From Nitrososphaerales archaeon (GTDB lineage: Archaea; Thermoproteota; Nitrososphaeria; Nitrososphaerales; Gagatemarchaeaceae), in assembly GCA_030038395.1 (NCBI GenBank), contig JASHOZ010000063.1, positions 1 through 42,719 of the forward strand: a DNA stretch of 42,719 nt. The letters run 5' to 3'. Positions 25,592-33,539 of this stretch are shown one piece after another. Position 1 is the first letter of the stretch; each line of letters starts with the position of its first letter. The notes beneath the pieces were generated by a model that had not been told where the DNA came from, made no database searches, and saw only the letters and a list, made by a program, of their open reading frames with translations. Both the position numbers and the translations under genes were made by a program.

Positions 25592-26749
25592 CTACCTCCG
25601 CATCGTGATTACTGTCCCGACCTGCAGCAGGTCGCCCCAGGCCTGCGCCAGCCCGCGGTTGACCTCCTTCTTGACCTGCCTCTTCCCCGCCTCTCCGCGG
25701 AGTTGCCAGAAGAGCTCGCAGACCTTCATCGTCCCCGCGGCCGCTATCGGGTTGCCCACGCCGAGGAGTCCCCCTGAGGGATTGATCGGGAGGTCTCCGT
25801 CTCGCTGCGTGACCCCCTCTCGCGTGAGCTTCGGCGCTTCCCCCTTCCCGGCCAGCAGGACCCCTTCCATGTGGTGGAGTTCCTTGTAGTCGAATGGGTC
25901 GTACACTTCGGCGAAGTCAATCTGCTTCCGAGGGTTGTCAATCTTCGCCATCTTGTAGGCCATCCTGGCCGCTGCCTCGACGTACCTGGGGTAGTACAGG
26001 TCCCTGTTGGTCCAGTACTGCGTGTCTACGTTCCATCCGACTCCGTCAATCCAGACGGGGTCGTCAGTGTACTTCCTGACGACGTCCTCGGACACGAGCA
26101 TCAGGGCCGCCGCGCCGTCAGACGTCGGCGACACGTCGAGCCTTTTCACGGGGAGGCAGATCGGCTCGCTCTTCATGACGTCATCGACCGTTATCCTGGC
26201 AGGGAGTTGCGCGCACGGGTGGTCGAGGGCGTTCCCCTTGTTCTTCACTGAGACCAGCGCGATGTCCTCCTCCTTCACCTTGTGGACGGCCATGTATCGT
26301 CTCATCTCTAGCGAGAAGATCCACAGAAGCGTGACGCCGAGTGGCCTCTCCAGAGTGTGGTCGAAGATGCTCCAGAACGCGTACTGAGGGTGCGGCCGAA
26401 GTGGAGACATCTTCTCCTCTCCCACCACTAGGCAGGTATCGAACATCCCTGACGCCACATGCCACCACCCAGCGACCGGGGCGAAGACGCCCGTGCCCCC
26501 GCCAACGTAGACCCGGCTGTACGGCCTGTTCGTCCCCCCCGCGCCGTCCATGAGGTACTCCCCCTTCATGTGAACCCCGTCGAATGCGTCCGGCGCCGTC
26601 CCGAGCACAACCGACTCGACATCCTTGATTTCCATGTTCGCGGAATCCAGGGCCATCCTGCTCGCCTGGAAGGACATCTCCCTCCCGGTTTCGAGCATCC
26701 TCCGCCTGAACTTCGTCATCCCGGCGCCGACGACGGCTACTCTCTTCAC
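25592..26749 (-). CDS. SCP-x-type thiolase-like protein lacking catalytic Cys and His
   Basis: A 385-residue thiolase-fold protein of the non-specific lipid-transfer/SCP-x group (VASGMFDTCLVVGEEKMS, VSPTSDGAAALMLVSED, INPSGGLLGVG). The nucleophile position, normally CASG, reads GGTG (G84). The catalytic GHP reads GNP (N333). So neither thiolase residue is present and Claisen chemistry is not expected. It may be a structural or regulatory subunit, or an aldolase-like enzyme using other side chains (tyrosines near residues 273-288, VYDPFDYKE). It starts four bases after the other thiolase-like gene, in the same frame as the downstream ligase. Confidence 0.88.
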   Translation of the reverse strand: MKRVAVVGAGMTKFRRRMLETGREMSFQASRMALDSANMEIKDVESVVLGTAPDAFDGVHMKGEYLMDGAGGTNRPYSRVYVGGGTGVFAPVAGWWHVASGMFDTCLVVGEEKMSPLRPHPQYAFWSIFDHTLERPLGVTLLWIFSLEMRRYMAVHKVKEEDIALVSVKNKGNALDHPCAQLPARITVDDVMKSEPICLPVKRLDVSPTSDGAAALMLVSEDVVRKYTDDPVWIDGVGWNVDTQYWTNRDLYYPRYVEAAARMAYKMAKIDNPRKQIDFAEVYDPFDYKELHHMEGVLLAGKGEAPKLTREGVTQRDGDLPINPSGGLLGVGNPIAAAGTMKVCELFWQLRGEAGKRQVKKEVNRGLAQAWGDLLQVGTVITMRR

Positions 26750-26753
26750 TCCT

Positions 26754-27881
26754 TCATCTCCCCACCGAGAGCGCGATGGCCGCCCCCGTGGCAGTAGGGT
26801 TTCCTCTCCACGACAAGGCGAGGGCGGTGCCAGGCTTCCCTCGCTGATTCCCTCCGGCTCTCCCTCTGAGCTGGAGAGCGCACTCGAGGACCCGGTGCGA
26901 GCCCGTCGCCTCGATCAGGTGACCTGTGCCTAACGAGCCTCCGCTAGGGTTGACCCTGCCTTCTTCGACCATCTTGATCGCCGAGGCCTTGGGCACTCCG
27001 ACCGAGGAGAGATGCTGCAGAAGCTTGTAGGAATACGTGTCGTCTATCTCGAGGAGGTCGAATGAGTCTGCACCTCTCCTACCGGCCTGCTTCATTACCG
27101 ACCTGAAGGCCTCCGACGCGTATTCAGGTCGCATTATGTCGCCCCCCTCAAACCACGGTGCGGAGGACCTCCAAGCGAGCCCGTCCACACTCACCCCGTC
27201 CTTCTTGTTCTTCTTCGCCCACCTCTCGGACGCAAAAACTACGACCGTCCCTGCTTCCGCGAACTCTGCCTTGTCATACTTCAGCAGGGGCGCCGCGATC
27301 GGCTCGGCGTCGCTAACCTCCTTGAGCTCTAGCGTCCCTCCGTAACTCGCGCGTCCGTTCGACAGTGCCCTTGCCTTCTCTGCCTTCACTATCCTGCTGA
27401 CATCATCTCTCGTAACGCCCGACCTCCGCATGAATGCGCTCATTTCCAGCCCCGCAAGCACGTCCGAGCCGGCGCCCGTCTGCCTGTGATACACAGGGTC
27501 TAGGGCGAGGTTCTCAACGGCCCGCTTGTCAAGCACGTCGGCGACCTTGCTGTGTGCCTCGACCGAGACCACGTCGGCCACGCCAGAGCGGATGTGCATG
27601 ACGGCGTGCCCCATCCCGATTATCCCGTCGGCGGGTACTGTGCACACCGGCCTCCTCGCTCCCCCCACCTGGTCTGGCACCATCTCGTCGGTGATGCTCC
27701 ATCCTTCCCAGAAGTCCTCGGTGCAGCAGATGAAGGAGTCGATGTCTGTCCTCGGGTCGACCGAGGCATCCGCGTACGCCTTGGACGCCGCCAGGAACAT
27801 CAGCTCTCTCGTGGAGACGTCGGTTATGGTAGGCCTGAACCCCTCGTACCCCACGCCGATGATGCAGACGCCTTCAGGCAC
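26754..27881 (-). CDS. SCP-x-type thiolase-like protein lacking the nucleophilic Cys
   Basis: A 375-residue paralogue of the next gene and first of its operon. The nucleophile CASG position reads PADG (P83). The only nearby cysteine is C80, three residues earlier. The catalytic histidine is kept (NPSGGSLGTGHLIEATG, H321). The final family cysteine is replaced (LSWRGNPTATGAA). Tyrosines Y283 and Y285 lie where aldolase-type relatives such as Ltp2 use tyrosine. With the DUF35 partners it may form a heteromeric CoA aldolase or a proton-shuttling lyase; that is inference. GTG 27881 follows a GGGGGG run. Confidence 0.88.
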   Translation of the reverse strand: MPEGVCIIGVGYEGFRPTITDVSTRELMFLAASKAYADASVDPRTDIDSFICCTEDFWEGWSITDEMVPDQVGGARRPVCTVPADGIIGMGHAVMHIRSGVADVVSVEAHSKVADVLDKRAVENLALDPVYHRQTGAGSDVLAGLEMSAFMRRSGVTRDDVSRIVKAEKARALSNGRASYGGTLELKEVSDAEPIAAPLLKYDKAEFAEAGTVVVFASERWAKKNKKDGVSVDGLAWRSSAPWFEGGDIMRPEYASEAFRSVMKQAGRRGADSFDLLEIDDTYSYKLLQHLSSVGVPKASAIKMVEEGRVNPSGGSLGTGHLIEATGSHRVLECALQLRGRAGGNQRGKPGTALALSWRGNPTATGAAIALSVGR

Positions 27882-28199
27882 GACTGGCCCCCCCTTCTAG
27901 GATAATTATTGGTTTTGCGCGAGTCTGAGGAGCTGAACCCTGGGCTGGACTGAGGGCCCCTGCGTACCTGAGCCTGCGGTCTGAGATTGCCCCTCGCAAG
28001 GCGTGCCCGTCGCTTCTTGCGCCATACAGAGCCGACGCGGCCTGGTTGCCACGGACCCATGACGCCTGCTTCGTCTCGGGGCGTCGAGCGACAGCCTGAC
28101 TGAACTCGGGTCCAAGGCAGACGGAACCTCTCTCCGCGGGCGGCTCGTCGCTTGCGCCTTCCTTGACGCTGTGGTCCTGCAGCACGCTCGTCCTTCGTG
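27882..28199. other. 318-base gap, mostly without a supported gene
   Basis: It holds the TATA box of the thiolase-like operon next to 27902. A minus-strand open frame (27874-28239, 121 codons from its first ATG) crosses it and overlaps the thiolase start by eight bases. Its product has no recognisable motif, and the operon promoter lies inside it, so I do not call it a gene. I see no RNA structure that I can name. Confidence 0.5.
27902..27909 (-). promoter_or_regulatory. TATA box of the thiolase-like/DUF35 operon
   Basis: Minus-strand ATAATTAT, centred about 25 bases before GTG 27881. It is the only A/T-rich block near the operon head. The genes downstream to 22604 have gaps of 2-69 bases and no further clear box. 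Confidence 0.6.
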
Positions 28200-28817
28200 T
28201 TAGTGGATTGGGAACAGGATGAAGACAGCGATGTCCCACACGAAGTGGCTGGCTACGTTGGAGGACATATCCCCGGTGAAGTAGAATACCGCGCCCCAGA
28301 CGGAGTCCACGATGAACGTGGTGACGGCCCAGAGCAGGTTGAGGCTGACGAGATGGATGGCGGCGTCTGCGGCAGCGATTGCGAAGGGAGATGCGACTCC
28401 CAGTCTCCCGTCGCCAGCCCTCTGGAGCACCCCTCTGAAGAAGGACTCGTACCCCACCGCGTCGAACACTAGAACCAGAACCTGAAGGCCGATCGGATTT
28501 GATGGGGATGCGATCAAGGAGTAGATCGAGTCCTCAGACGAGGCACCGATTCCCAGCGGGTGGAGGGCGTCGATCCCCGCGGCGCCCGCCACGAAGAGGA
28601 GGTACAGCAGGACCGCGGAAATCAGTCCGATTACAAGTGTGCGGGCCTTCGGCCTGAAGAGCCTGGTGTAGCCTCCGAGGGACACACTCGCCGCGATCAT
28701 GCAGGAAGTAGAGAGGAAGGTCAGGTCGATGAAGTCAGCCTTGCTGGCCGTGAGCAGCAACACCATGGACGCCACCACTATGACGAGGCCCGGCAGCATC
28801 CTGACTGAGGTCCGCAA
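28200..28817 (-). CDS. CPBP-family (CAAX-like) membrane protein with altered active site
   Basis: A 205-residue polytopic membrane protein related to CPBP intramembrane metalloproteases, with about six helices. The first family motif, normally EExxFRG, reads YESFFRG, so the leading glutamate is replaced by tyrosine. The second and third motifs, AAIHLVSLN and SHFVWDIAVF, keep their histidines. Protease activity is therefore doubtful. TTG 28817 is chosen because it lies 27 bases below a CTTTATG box; the TTG at 28838 touches that box. Confidence 0.7.
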   Translation of the reverse strand: MRTSVRMLPGLVIVVASMVLLLTASKADFIDLTFLSTSCMIAASVSLGGYTRLFRPKARTLVIGLISAVLLYLLFVAGAAGIDALHPLGIGASSEDSIYSLIASPSNPIGLQVLVLVFDAVGYESFFRGVLQRAGDGRLGVASPFAIAAADAAIHLVSLNLLWAVTTFIVDSVWGAVFYFTGDMSSNVASHFVWDIAVFILFPIH

Positions 28818-28840
28818 TCGCCCCAGGGTGCCCGACAAGG

Positions 28841-28847
28841 CATAAAG
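28841..28847 (-). promoter_or_regulatory. TATA box of the CPBP gene
   Basis: Minus-strand CTTTATG, centred 27 bases before TTG 28817. Confidence 0.6.
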
Positions 28848-28897
28848 GGCTATGTTGTCGCGCGGCGAAGTGCCCCTCCAAGCTGGGCAAGCCTACG

Positions 28898-28905
28898 ATT
28901 AAAAG
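28898..28905 (+). promoter_or_regulatory. TATA box of the menA-like gene
   Basis: ATTAAAAG predicts transcription from about 28928. An ideal GGAGG follows at 28943-28947, but no ATG, GTG or TTG in the menA frame comes before 29006. Confidence 0.55.
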
Positions 28906-29005
28906 GGGGCTACGGGAGCAGCCGACAGCCGTTGAGTCGAGCGGAGGGCGCAGGGCCATAGACGCGAAGACGGCGTTCCTTTCTACACGGCCCTGGTCGT
29001 TCAGC

Positions 29006-29851
29006 ATGACGTTCTCCTCCGTAACCTTGGGGACGCTTCTGGCCGCCCTCAGCGGAAGGTTCAGTCCCGTCCTGTACCTCGTTGCCCTGGGTGGAATGAT
29101 AGCGTTCCACGCCGCGGCAAACGTACTCAATGACTACTACGATGTGAGGCACGGGGTAGACAGGGCAGGCGCTCCGACGACGAAGTATAGGCCGCACCCC
29201 GCGGCGCTGGGGCAGTCGCCTCTCTCCGCCACGCTCGGCTTCTCCTTGGGGCTTTACGCCGTGACCCTGCTTGCCGGGGCGTACCTCGCATACGCCACCG
29301 AGCCGCTTCTGCTCGTCTTGGTACTCGCGGGCGTGGCCGGTAGTGTATTCTACACGGCCGACCCCCTTGTCCTGAAGAAGAGGGCGATGGGTGAGCTGAC
29401 CGTATTCTTGATGTGGGGGGTGCTCGTCCCCCTAGGCGCCTTCATCGTCCAGACGAGCTCAATCTCTTGGCTCCCTGTAGCCGCCGCCGTCCCCATCGGC
29501 ATCCTCGTCGGGCTCGTTCTCCTGGCCAACAATACTCGCGACATCGACTACGACGGGTCTGTGGGGATGCGGACACTTGCTGTGGTCCTTGGGGCCAAGC
29601 GGGCGTCGAGGCTGTACGAGGCGCTGCTCGCGGCGGTCTACGCGATTGTACTGGGGGGAGTCGTCGTGAGGGCCTTGCCGGTGTGGTGCCTGCTGGTCTT
29701 TCTCACGGCGCCGGAGGCACTGAGTCTGAGGAAGATGTTCCGCGGCGCCATACCCGACGATGCGGACCCGAGGACCGCGGCGCTCGCGCTGAAGTTCTCC
29801 TTGCTGTACATGTGCGGTCTAGTGCTGGCCATCGTGGCGCCGAGGATGTAG
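29006..29851 (+). CDS. menA: UbiA-superfamily prenyltransferase, MenA-like
   Basis: Predicted 1,4-dihydroxy-2-naphthoate polyprenyltransferase, the membrane step that attaches the isoprenoid tail of menaquinone. The first Asp-rich motif NVLNDYYDVRHGVDRAG and the second NNTRDIDYDGSVGMRTLAV are typical of MenA; about eight helices. The homologous N-terminus continues upstream of ATG 29006 (LSTRPWSFS precedes it in frame), so the real protein is probably about 16 residues longer. The only plausible start there is ATA 28958, ten bases after GGAGG. It would supply the quinone for the oxidoreductase at 35.3 kb. Confidence 0.85.
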   Translation: MTFSSVTLGTLLAALSGRFSPVLYLVALGGMIAFHAAANVLNDYYDVRHGVDRAGAPTTKYRPHPAALGQSPLSATLGFSLGLYAVTLLAGAYLAYATEPLLLVLVLAGVAGSVFYTADPLVLKKRAMGELTVFLMWGVLVPLGAFIVQTSSISWLPVAAAVPIGILVGLVLLANNTRDIDYDGSVGMRTLAVVLGAKRASRLYEALLAAVYAIVLGGVVVRALPVWCLLVFLTAPEALSLRKMFRGAIPDDADPRTAALALKFSLLYMCGLVLAIVAPRM

Positions 29852-29861
29852 AGAGGCCGCA

Positions 29862-30854
29862 TCAGCTCCCTGATGGAGCCAACTCTCTCATCGCGAAGGG
29901 GACATTGCCTATCGGCATGACTATCGGAAGCGTCACCCCCGCCCTCTCGTACTCCTTCAGTCTGTCAAAGGCATGGTCGGTGTCCCCGGCGACCGTAAGA
30001 GCCTCTATCGCCTCTCCTGGGATCAGCCGGCGCGCCTCCGCGACGTCTCCCCTCTTCCACGCGGACTTCATTGGGGCGAGCTGCTCCGCCTTCACTCCCC
30101 ATGGCTCGAGCAAGGCCGGGTTGACGACCTCAGAGAGCTGGTACGCGAAGAAGTAGAATGTTCGGACGGCCTCCACGGCTTTCGCCGGGTCGGGGTCAAC
30201 TGAGGTCATTATGTAGGAGGCTCTCTCGACCCTCCCACCTCTCCTCGACTCCCCTCTCACGACGTTCTCTACCATCTTCGCTGTGCCTTCGGCGGTGTTC
30301 AGGGCGGGGGAGAGAATCACCCCGTCTGCGACCGAGGCGGCGAAGGCCTGCGTCTTGGGCGAGAGCGAGGCAATGTACAAGGGGACCTTCCGCTCGACCT
30401 TGAACCCGAGTGTCAGGCCGTGGACCTGGAAGAACGACCCGTCGAAGTCGACCTTCCCTCCTTCCCAGACCATCCTGACTATCTCCACATATTCCCTGAC
30501 CCTCTTCAGCGGCTGAGTCTTCTCGACGGGGAAGATCTGATGACCGATGAGCGGGATCGTGGGGAAGCTTCCGAGCCCGAGCCCCAGGGTCACCCTCCCG
30601 CCGGACATCTCCGCTAGACTGGCGAAGGTGGTCGCAGCGGTGACAGGGTGCCTCGTGAATGTGTTGATCGCCCCCGATCCGAGCCGGATTCTTGTTGTCG
30701 CTGACGCCATCGCGGAGATGTATGACACGACGTCTCTCTGGAAGAGGCTCTCATGCATCCACATCGAGTCGTACCCTCCGGACTCCGCCTGCGACGCCAC
30801 CTTCACCGCGTCGCTCATACTCAGCACGGGGTTGAAGCCGAGGGCGAGCTTCAT
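29862..30854 (-). CDS. LLM-class F420-dependent oxidoreductase (Mer-like)
   Basis: A 330-residue luciferase-like monooxygenase-fold enzyme, close in pattern to F420-dependent methylene-tetrahydromethanopterin reductase and related hydride-transfer enzymes. SGGYDSMWMHESLFQRD, SGAINTFTRHPVTAATTFASL and GRVTLGLGLGS are family landmarks. Cofactor F420 is inferred from family. True Mer function is uncertain because the LLM family is broad. It starts 42 bases after the MmgE/PrpD stop but has its own TATA-like box at 30879, 27.5 bases before ATG 30854. Confidence 0.83.
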   Translation of the reverse strand: MKLALGFNPVLSMSDAVKVASQAESGGYDSMWMHESLFQRDVVSYISAMASATTRIRLGSGAINTFTRHPVTAATTFASLAEMSGGRVTLGLGLGSFPTIPLIGHQIFPVEKTQPLKRVREYVEIVRMVWEGGKVDFDGSFFQVHGLTLGFKVERKVPLYIASLSPKTQAFAASVADGVILSPALNTAEGTAKMVENVVRGESRRGGRVERASYIMTSVDPDPAKAVEAVRTFYFFAYQLSEVVNPALLEPWGVKAEQLAPMKSAWKRGDVAEARRLIPGEAIEALTVAGDTDHAFDRLKEYERAGVTLPIVMPIGNVPFAMRELAPSGS

Positions 30855-30878
30855 CGCGAGAAGCCAGCTGAGAATCGG

Positions 30879-30884
30879 ATTAGA
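30879..30884 (-). promoter_or_regulatory. TATA-like box of the LLM oxidoreductase gene
   Basis: Minus-strand TCTAAT, centred 27.5 bases before ATG 30854. The gene can be transcribed apart from MmgE/PrpD. Confidence 0.5.
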
Positions 30885-30896
30885 GGGTTGCGGTGG

Positions 30897-32279
30897 TCAG
30901 CGGGAGTCCTGTCCGGCCACTTTCAGCAGCGGGAGGAGTTCCGAGGCGCTCTTCAGGGAGTCGAGATCCCACAGAACCGAGAGGAGACGCTCGGCACGCC
31001 CACGCGGCACGTACGGCTTCACAAGGCGACTGAACTTCGACTCCACTTCCCCCTCTTCCATCGGGTTCAGGGGGTGCCCCCGGGGGACGATGACTTCCTC
31101 CGAGAATGTCTTCCCCGACTTCATCCTGACAGTCACCCTGTTCCCCATTCCCTTGCCGGGGTAGAGGGCGGTCAGCCTCTCGTCCTCCTTGACCGATATC
31201 CTCCCGAGGAAGTCCAAGACCTTCCTGCCCCGCATCTTCCTTTCGTCGTAAGAGCCGTTGTCGAGCCTTCCGTCTAGGAGAGCGGTTCCGACCAGATATG
31301 GCAGGCTGTGGTCAGCCGTCTCTCTGGTGGCGGGCCTCCACTTCTCGGGGTCCTTCCCTAGAATGTTGTAACCCGCCTCATGAGTGGCAATCTCGACCGA
31401 GTCTATCTCGTCGGTGTCTCGAACTCTCCTCCTCAGAGCGAGCGAGGCCCAGACCGCGGTCTGGGCGTGATATTCAGCCGGATAGTACTTGATGTAGGTC
31501 TCCCGCAGCTTGAAGCGCCTCCCCTCCCCGCCGAAGCGCGAGACATCCAGGTCGAACGGCCCAGACACCTGCTTGAAGAAGCCCATCTCCCCTTCAAAGA
31601 TCGGCGAAGGCCCCGACATCCCCTCCCTGGCCAGCATGGCCGAGAAGACCGCGTTCCGCGCGGCGTTCGCGAAGGACGCGCCCTTCCACATGGAGAGTTC
31701 CCCCGCCCTCACCTGGCGCATCGCGATGTGCGAATTCAGGGCGATGTTGACCGCCTCGGCCAGCTTCTTTCTGCCCAGACCCATCAGCCTTCCTGCGGCC
31801 AGAGAACTGGAGACCAGGCCGTAGCAGACGTGGTCCCATCCCCTGTGCCTGATGTCCGCGGCGTCGCATAGCCGGCACTGTATCTCGTAGGCGAGTACGG
31901 TGGCGAGGATGAGGTCCTTCCCAGACTTCCCCTCGGCCTCTGCAACGCTCAGAGTCGCCGCGATGTTGTCGCTAGGGTGGGCGGGCTCCTTCGAGAGGTA
32001 GGTGTCATTGAAGTCGAAGTACCTGACCATCAGGCCGTTCACGAACGTGGCCATGTCGGGCGTCGTCTTGGTCTCCGTGCCGAAGAGCGTCGAGCGGCCG
32101 CGCGCGGAGTGCTCCGACGCGACCTTCCGCGCGATGCGCACCGGGGGCTCGCCGTACGCTCCTATGGCGCATCCAAGCGCGTCTGCAATCCTCTTCTTCG
32201 CCTCGCCGACCACTTCGCGGTCTAGATCGCTGTACCTTAGGCTGACCGCGTAGTCGGCGAGCCGCTCGGCCAGGTCCAA
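30897..32279 (-). CDS. MmgE/PrpD family protein (2-methylcitrate dehydratase-like)
   Basis: A 460-residue MmgE/PrpD protein. The fold houses 2-methylcitrate dehydratase, cis-aconitate decarboxylase and iminodisuccinate epimerase-like enzymes. Signatures are KKRIADALGCAIGAYGEPP, YFDFNDTYLSKEPAHPSDN and KYYPAEYHAQTAVWA. Which reaction it performs is not clear, and no PrpC or PrpB genes are in view. TTG 32279 lies 30 bases below a CTAAAT box and starts at the family's usual position (LDLAERLADYAV). The longer frame to 32438 overlaps the divergent acyl-CoA dehydrogenase. Confidence 0.86.
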   Translation of the reverse strand: MDLAERLADYAVSLRYSDLDREVVGEAKKRIADALGCAIGAYGEPPVRIARKVASEHSARGRSTLFGTETKTTPDMATFVNGLMVRYFDFNDTYLSKEPAHPSDNIAATLSVAEAEGKSGKDLILATVLAYEIQCRLCDAADIRHRGWDHVCYGLVSSSLAAGRLMGLGRKKLAEAVNIALNSHIAMRQVRAGELSMWKGASFANAARNAVFSAMLAREGMSGPSPIFEGEMGFFKQVSGPFDLDVSRFGGEGRRFKLRETYIKYYPAEYHAQTAVWASLALRRRVRDTDEIDSVEIATHEAGYNILGKDPEKWRPATRETADHSLPYLVGTALLDGRLDNGSYDERKMRGRKVLDFLGRISVKEDERLTALYPGKGMGNRVTVRMKSGKTFSEEVIVPRGHPLNPMEEGEVESKFSRLVKPYVPRGRAERLLSVLWDLDSLKSASELLPLLKVAGQDSR

Positions 32280-32306
32280 GGCGGCCCTCGTCCGGAAGCG
32301 AACCGA

Positions 32307-32312
32307 TTTAGG
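32307..32312 (-). promoter_or_regulatory. TATA-like box of MmgE/PrpD gene
   Basis: Minus-strand CTAAAT, centred 30 bases before TTG 32279. Confidence 0.5.
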
Positions 32313-32333
32313 GATGACGTGCGCGGGAATCGT

Positions 32334-32339
32334 TAAAAG
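32334..32339. promoter_or_regulatory. A/T box between MmgE/PrpD and acyl-CoA dehydrogenase genes
   Basis: TTAAAA is the only other A/T block in the gap. It is 33.5 bases before TTG 32370 on the plus strand, so it likely serves the dehydrogenase-ETF operon. Confidence 0.45.
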
Positions 32340-32369
32340 CCGCGGGAGGGGGCGAGGCAAAGTCTCGCA

Positions 32370-33539
32370 TTGCAACTCTTCAGCTCCGAGCACCAGTCCA
32401 TGCTGAAGAGCTTCCGCCCCTCGGACTACCCCGAGCACATGGAGGTGCTCTCCTCCTTGGGGTCTTTCATGGAGAGTGAGCTGCTACCGAGGTCCTCCAG
32501 GTTCGACTCCGGGCAGGAGTCGATCGCCCCGTACAGACGAAGGCTGATGGAGCACGGCATCTGCGCGATTCCATTTCCCCGCGAGCACGGCGGCCTGGGA
32601 CTCCCCTTTCTAATCTATGCGAGCGCGATCGAACTCCTGGGCGCGGCTGACGCCTCGACCGCTCTTAGCGTGGAGATCCACAACGCCGTCGCGGAAGGGA
32701 TAATGAGGTTCGGCAGCGACGAACAGAGGTCCGGTCTCCTTCCCCTGCTTCTATCAGGCAAGAAGCTGGCATCGTTCGCGCTCACCGAGCCCGCCTCTGG
32801 CTCCGACGCCAGGACAGTCCGGACCTTGGCAGAGAGGTCGGGGAAGGGCTTCACACTGAACGGCTCGAAGACCTTCATCACGAACGCCGGCGAGGCCGAC
32901 CTGTACATGGTGTTCGCGCGTACAGGCAGAGGTCCGTCGTGTTTCATCGTCGAGGCCTCTTCCCCAGGCGTCAGCGTGGGGACGCCGATGCTGAAGCTCG
33001 GGATGCGCGGCTCCCGGACGGCAGAGGTCTCGTTCCGCGACTGCGAAGTGCCCATGGAGAACCTCGTAGGCGCGGAGGGGGAGGGGATCGACTACGCGAC
33101 CGCCATCCTGCACGGCGCGAGGATAGTGGTCGCGGCCCTCAACGTAGGCATCGCGAGGCTTGCCTACGACGGGGTCATGCGCTACAGCAAGACCAGGACT
33201 GCGTTCGAGAAGCCGATATCAGAGTTCCAGCTCGTGCGGGAGAAGATTGCGGACATGAAGACTGGCATCAACGCGGGGAGGCTGCTATACTACTACGCCT
33301 CCTGCCTCAAGGAGAACGGCCAGGACTACTCATCGGAGGCGGCTCAAGCAAAGGTGTTCGCGACGGAGATGTCGCTCAGGGTCTGCGACTCTGCGATCCA
33401 GCTGTACGGCGGGTATGGTTACACGACGGAGGACCTGCACCGGCCATGGAGGGACGCCCGCCTGCTGACGATTGGCGAAGGGACTTCGGAGATCTTGCGT
33501 CTTCTGATCGCTAGCAGGGAGCTGGCCCGGGCGTCGTGA
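32370..33539 (+). CDS. Acyl-CoA dehydrogenase
   Basis: An FAD enzyme of 389 residues that introduces a trans-2 double bond into acyl-CoA and hands electrons to ETF. Family motifs: FALTEPASGSDA (FAD/substrate loop), FITNAGEADLYMVFART, GMRGSRTAEVSFRDCEVP, and the C-terminal YGGYGYTTE followed by ARLLTIGEGTSEILRL. The glutamate of that last motif is the usual catalytic base of short/medium-chain enzymes. TTG 32370 is the start. The stop overlaps the ETF-beta start by four bases (GTGA), so the three genes form one operon. Confidence 0.94.
   Translation: MQLFSSEHQSMLKSFRPSDYPEHMEVLSSLGSFMESELLPRSSRFDSGQESIAPYRRRLMEHGICAIPFPREHGGLGLPFLIYASAIELLGAADASTALSVEIHNAVAEGIMRFGSDEQRSGLLPLLLSGKKLASFALTEPASGSDARTVRTLAERSGKGFTLNGSKTFITNAGEADLYMVFARTGRGPSCFIVEASSPGVSVGTPMLKLGMRGSRTAEVSFRDCEVPMENLVGAEGEGIDYATAILHGARIVVAALNVGIARLAYDGVMRYSKTRTAFEKPISEFQLVREKIADMKTGINAGRLLYYYASCLKENGQDYSSEAAQAKVFATEMSLRVCDSAIQLYGGYGYTTEDLHRPWRDARLLTIGEGTSEILRLLIASRELARAS

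Noticed and set aside
25592-25594. Readthrough (pyrrolysine) at the TAG joining thiolase-like and ligase frames
   Set aside because: No pyl gene or flanking element is seen, and a ligase start at CTG or ATG explains the data more simply. Kept only as an alternative.
27874-28239. 121-codon minus-strand frame overlapping the thiolase-like start by eight bases
   Set aside because: No motif or promoter, and the operon's TATA box lies within it. Listed only as a gap.
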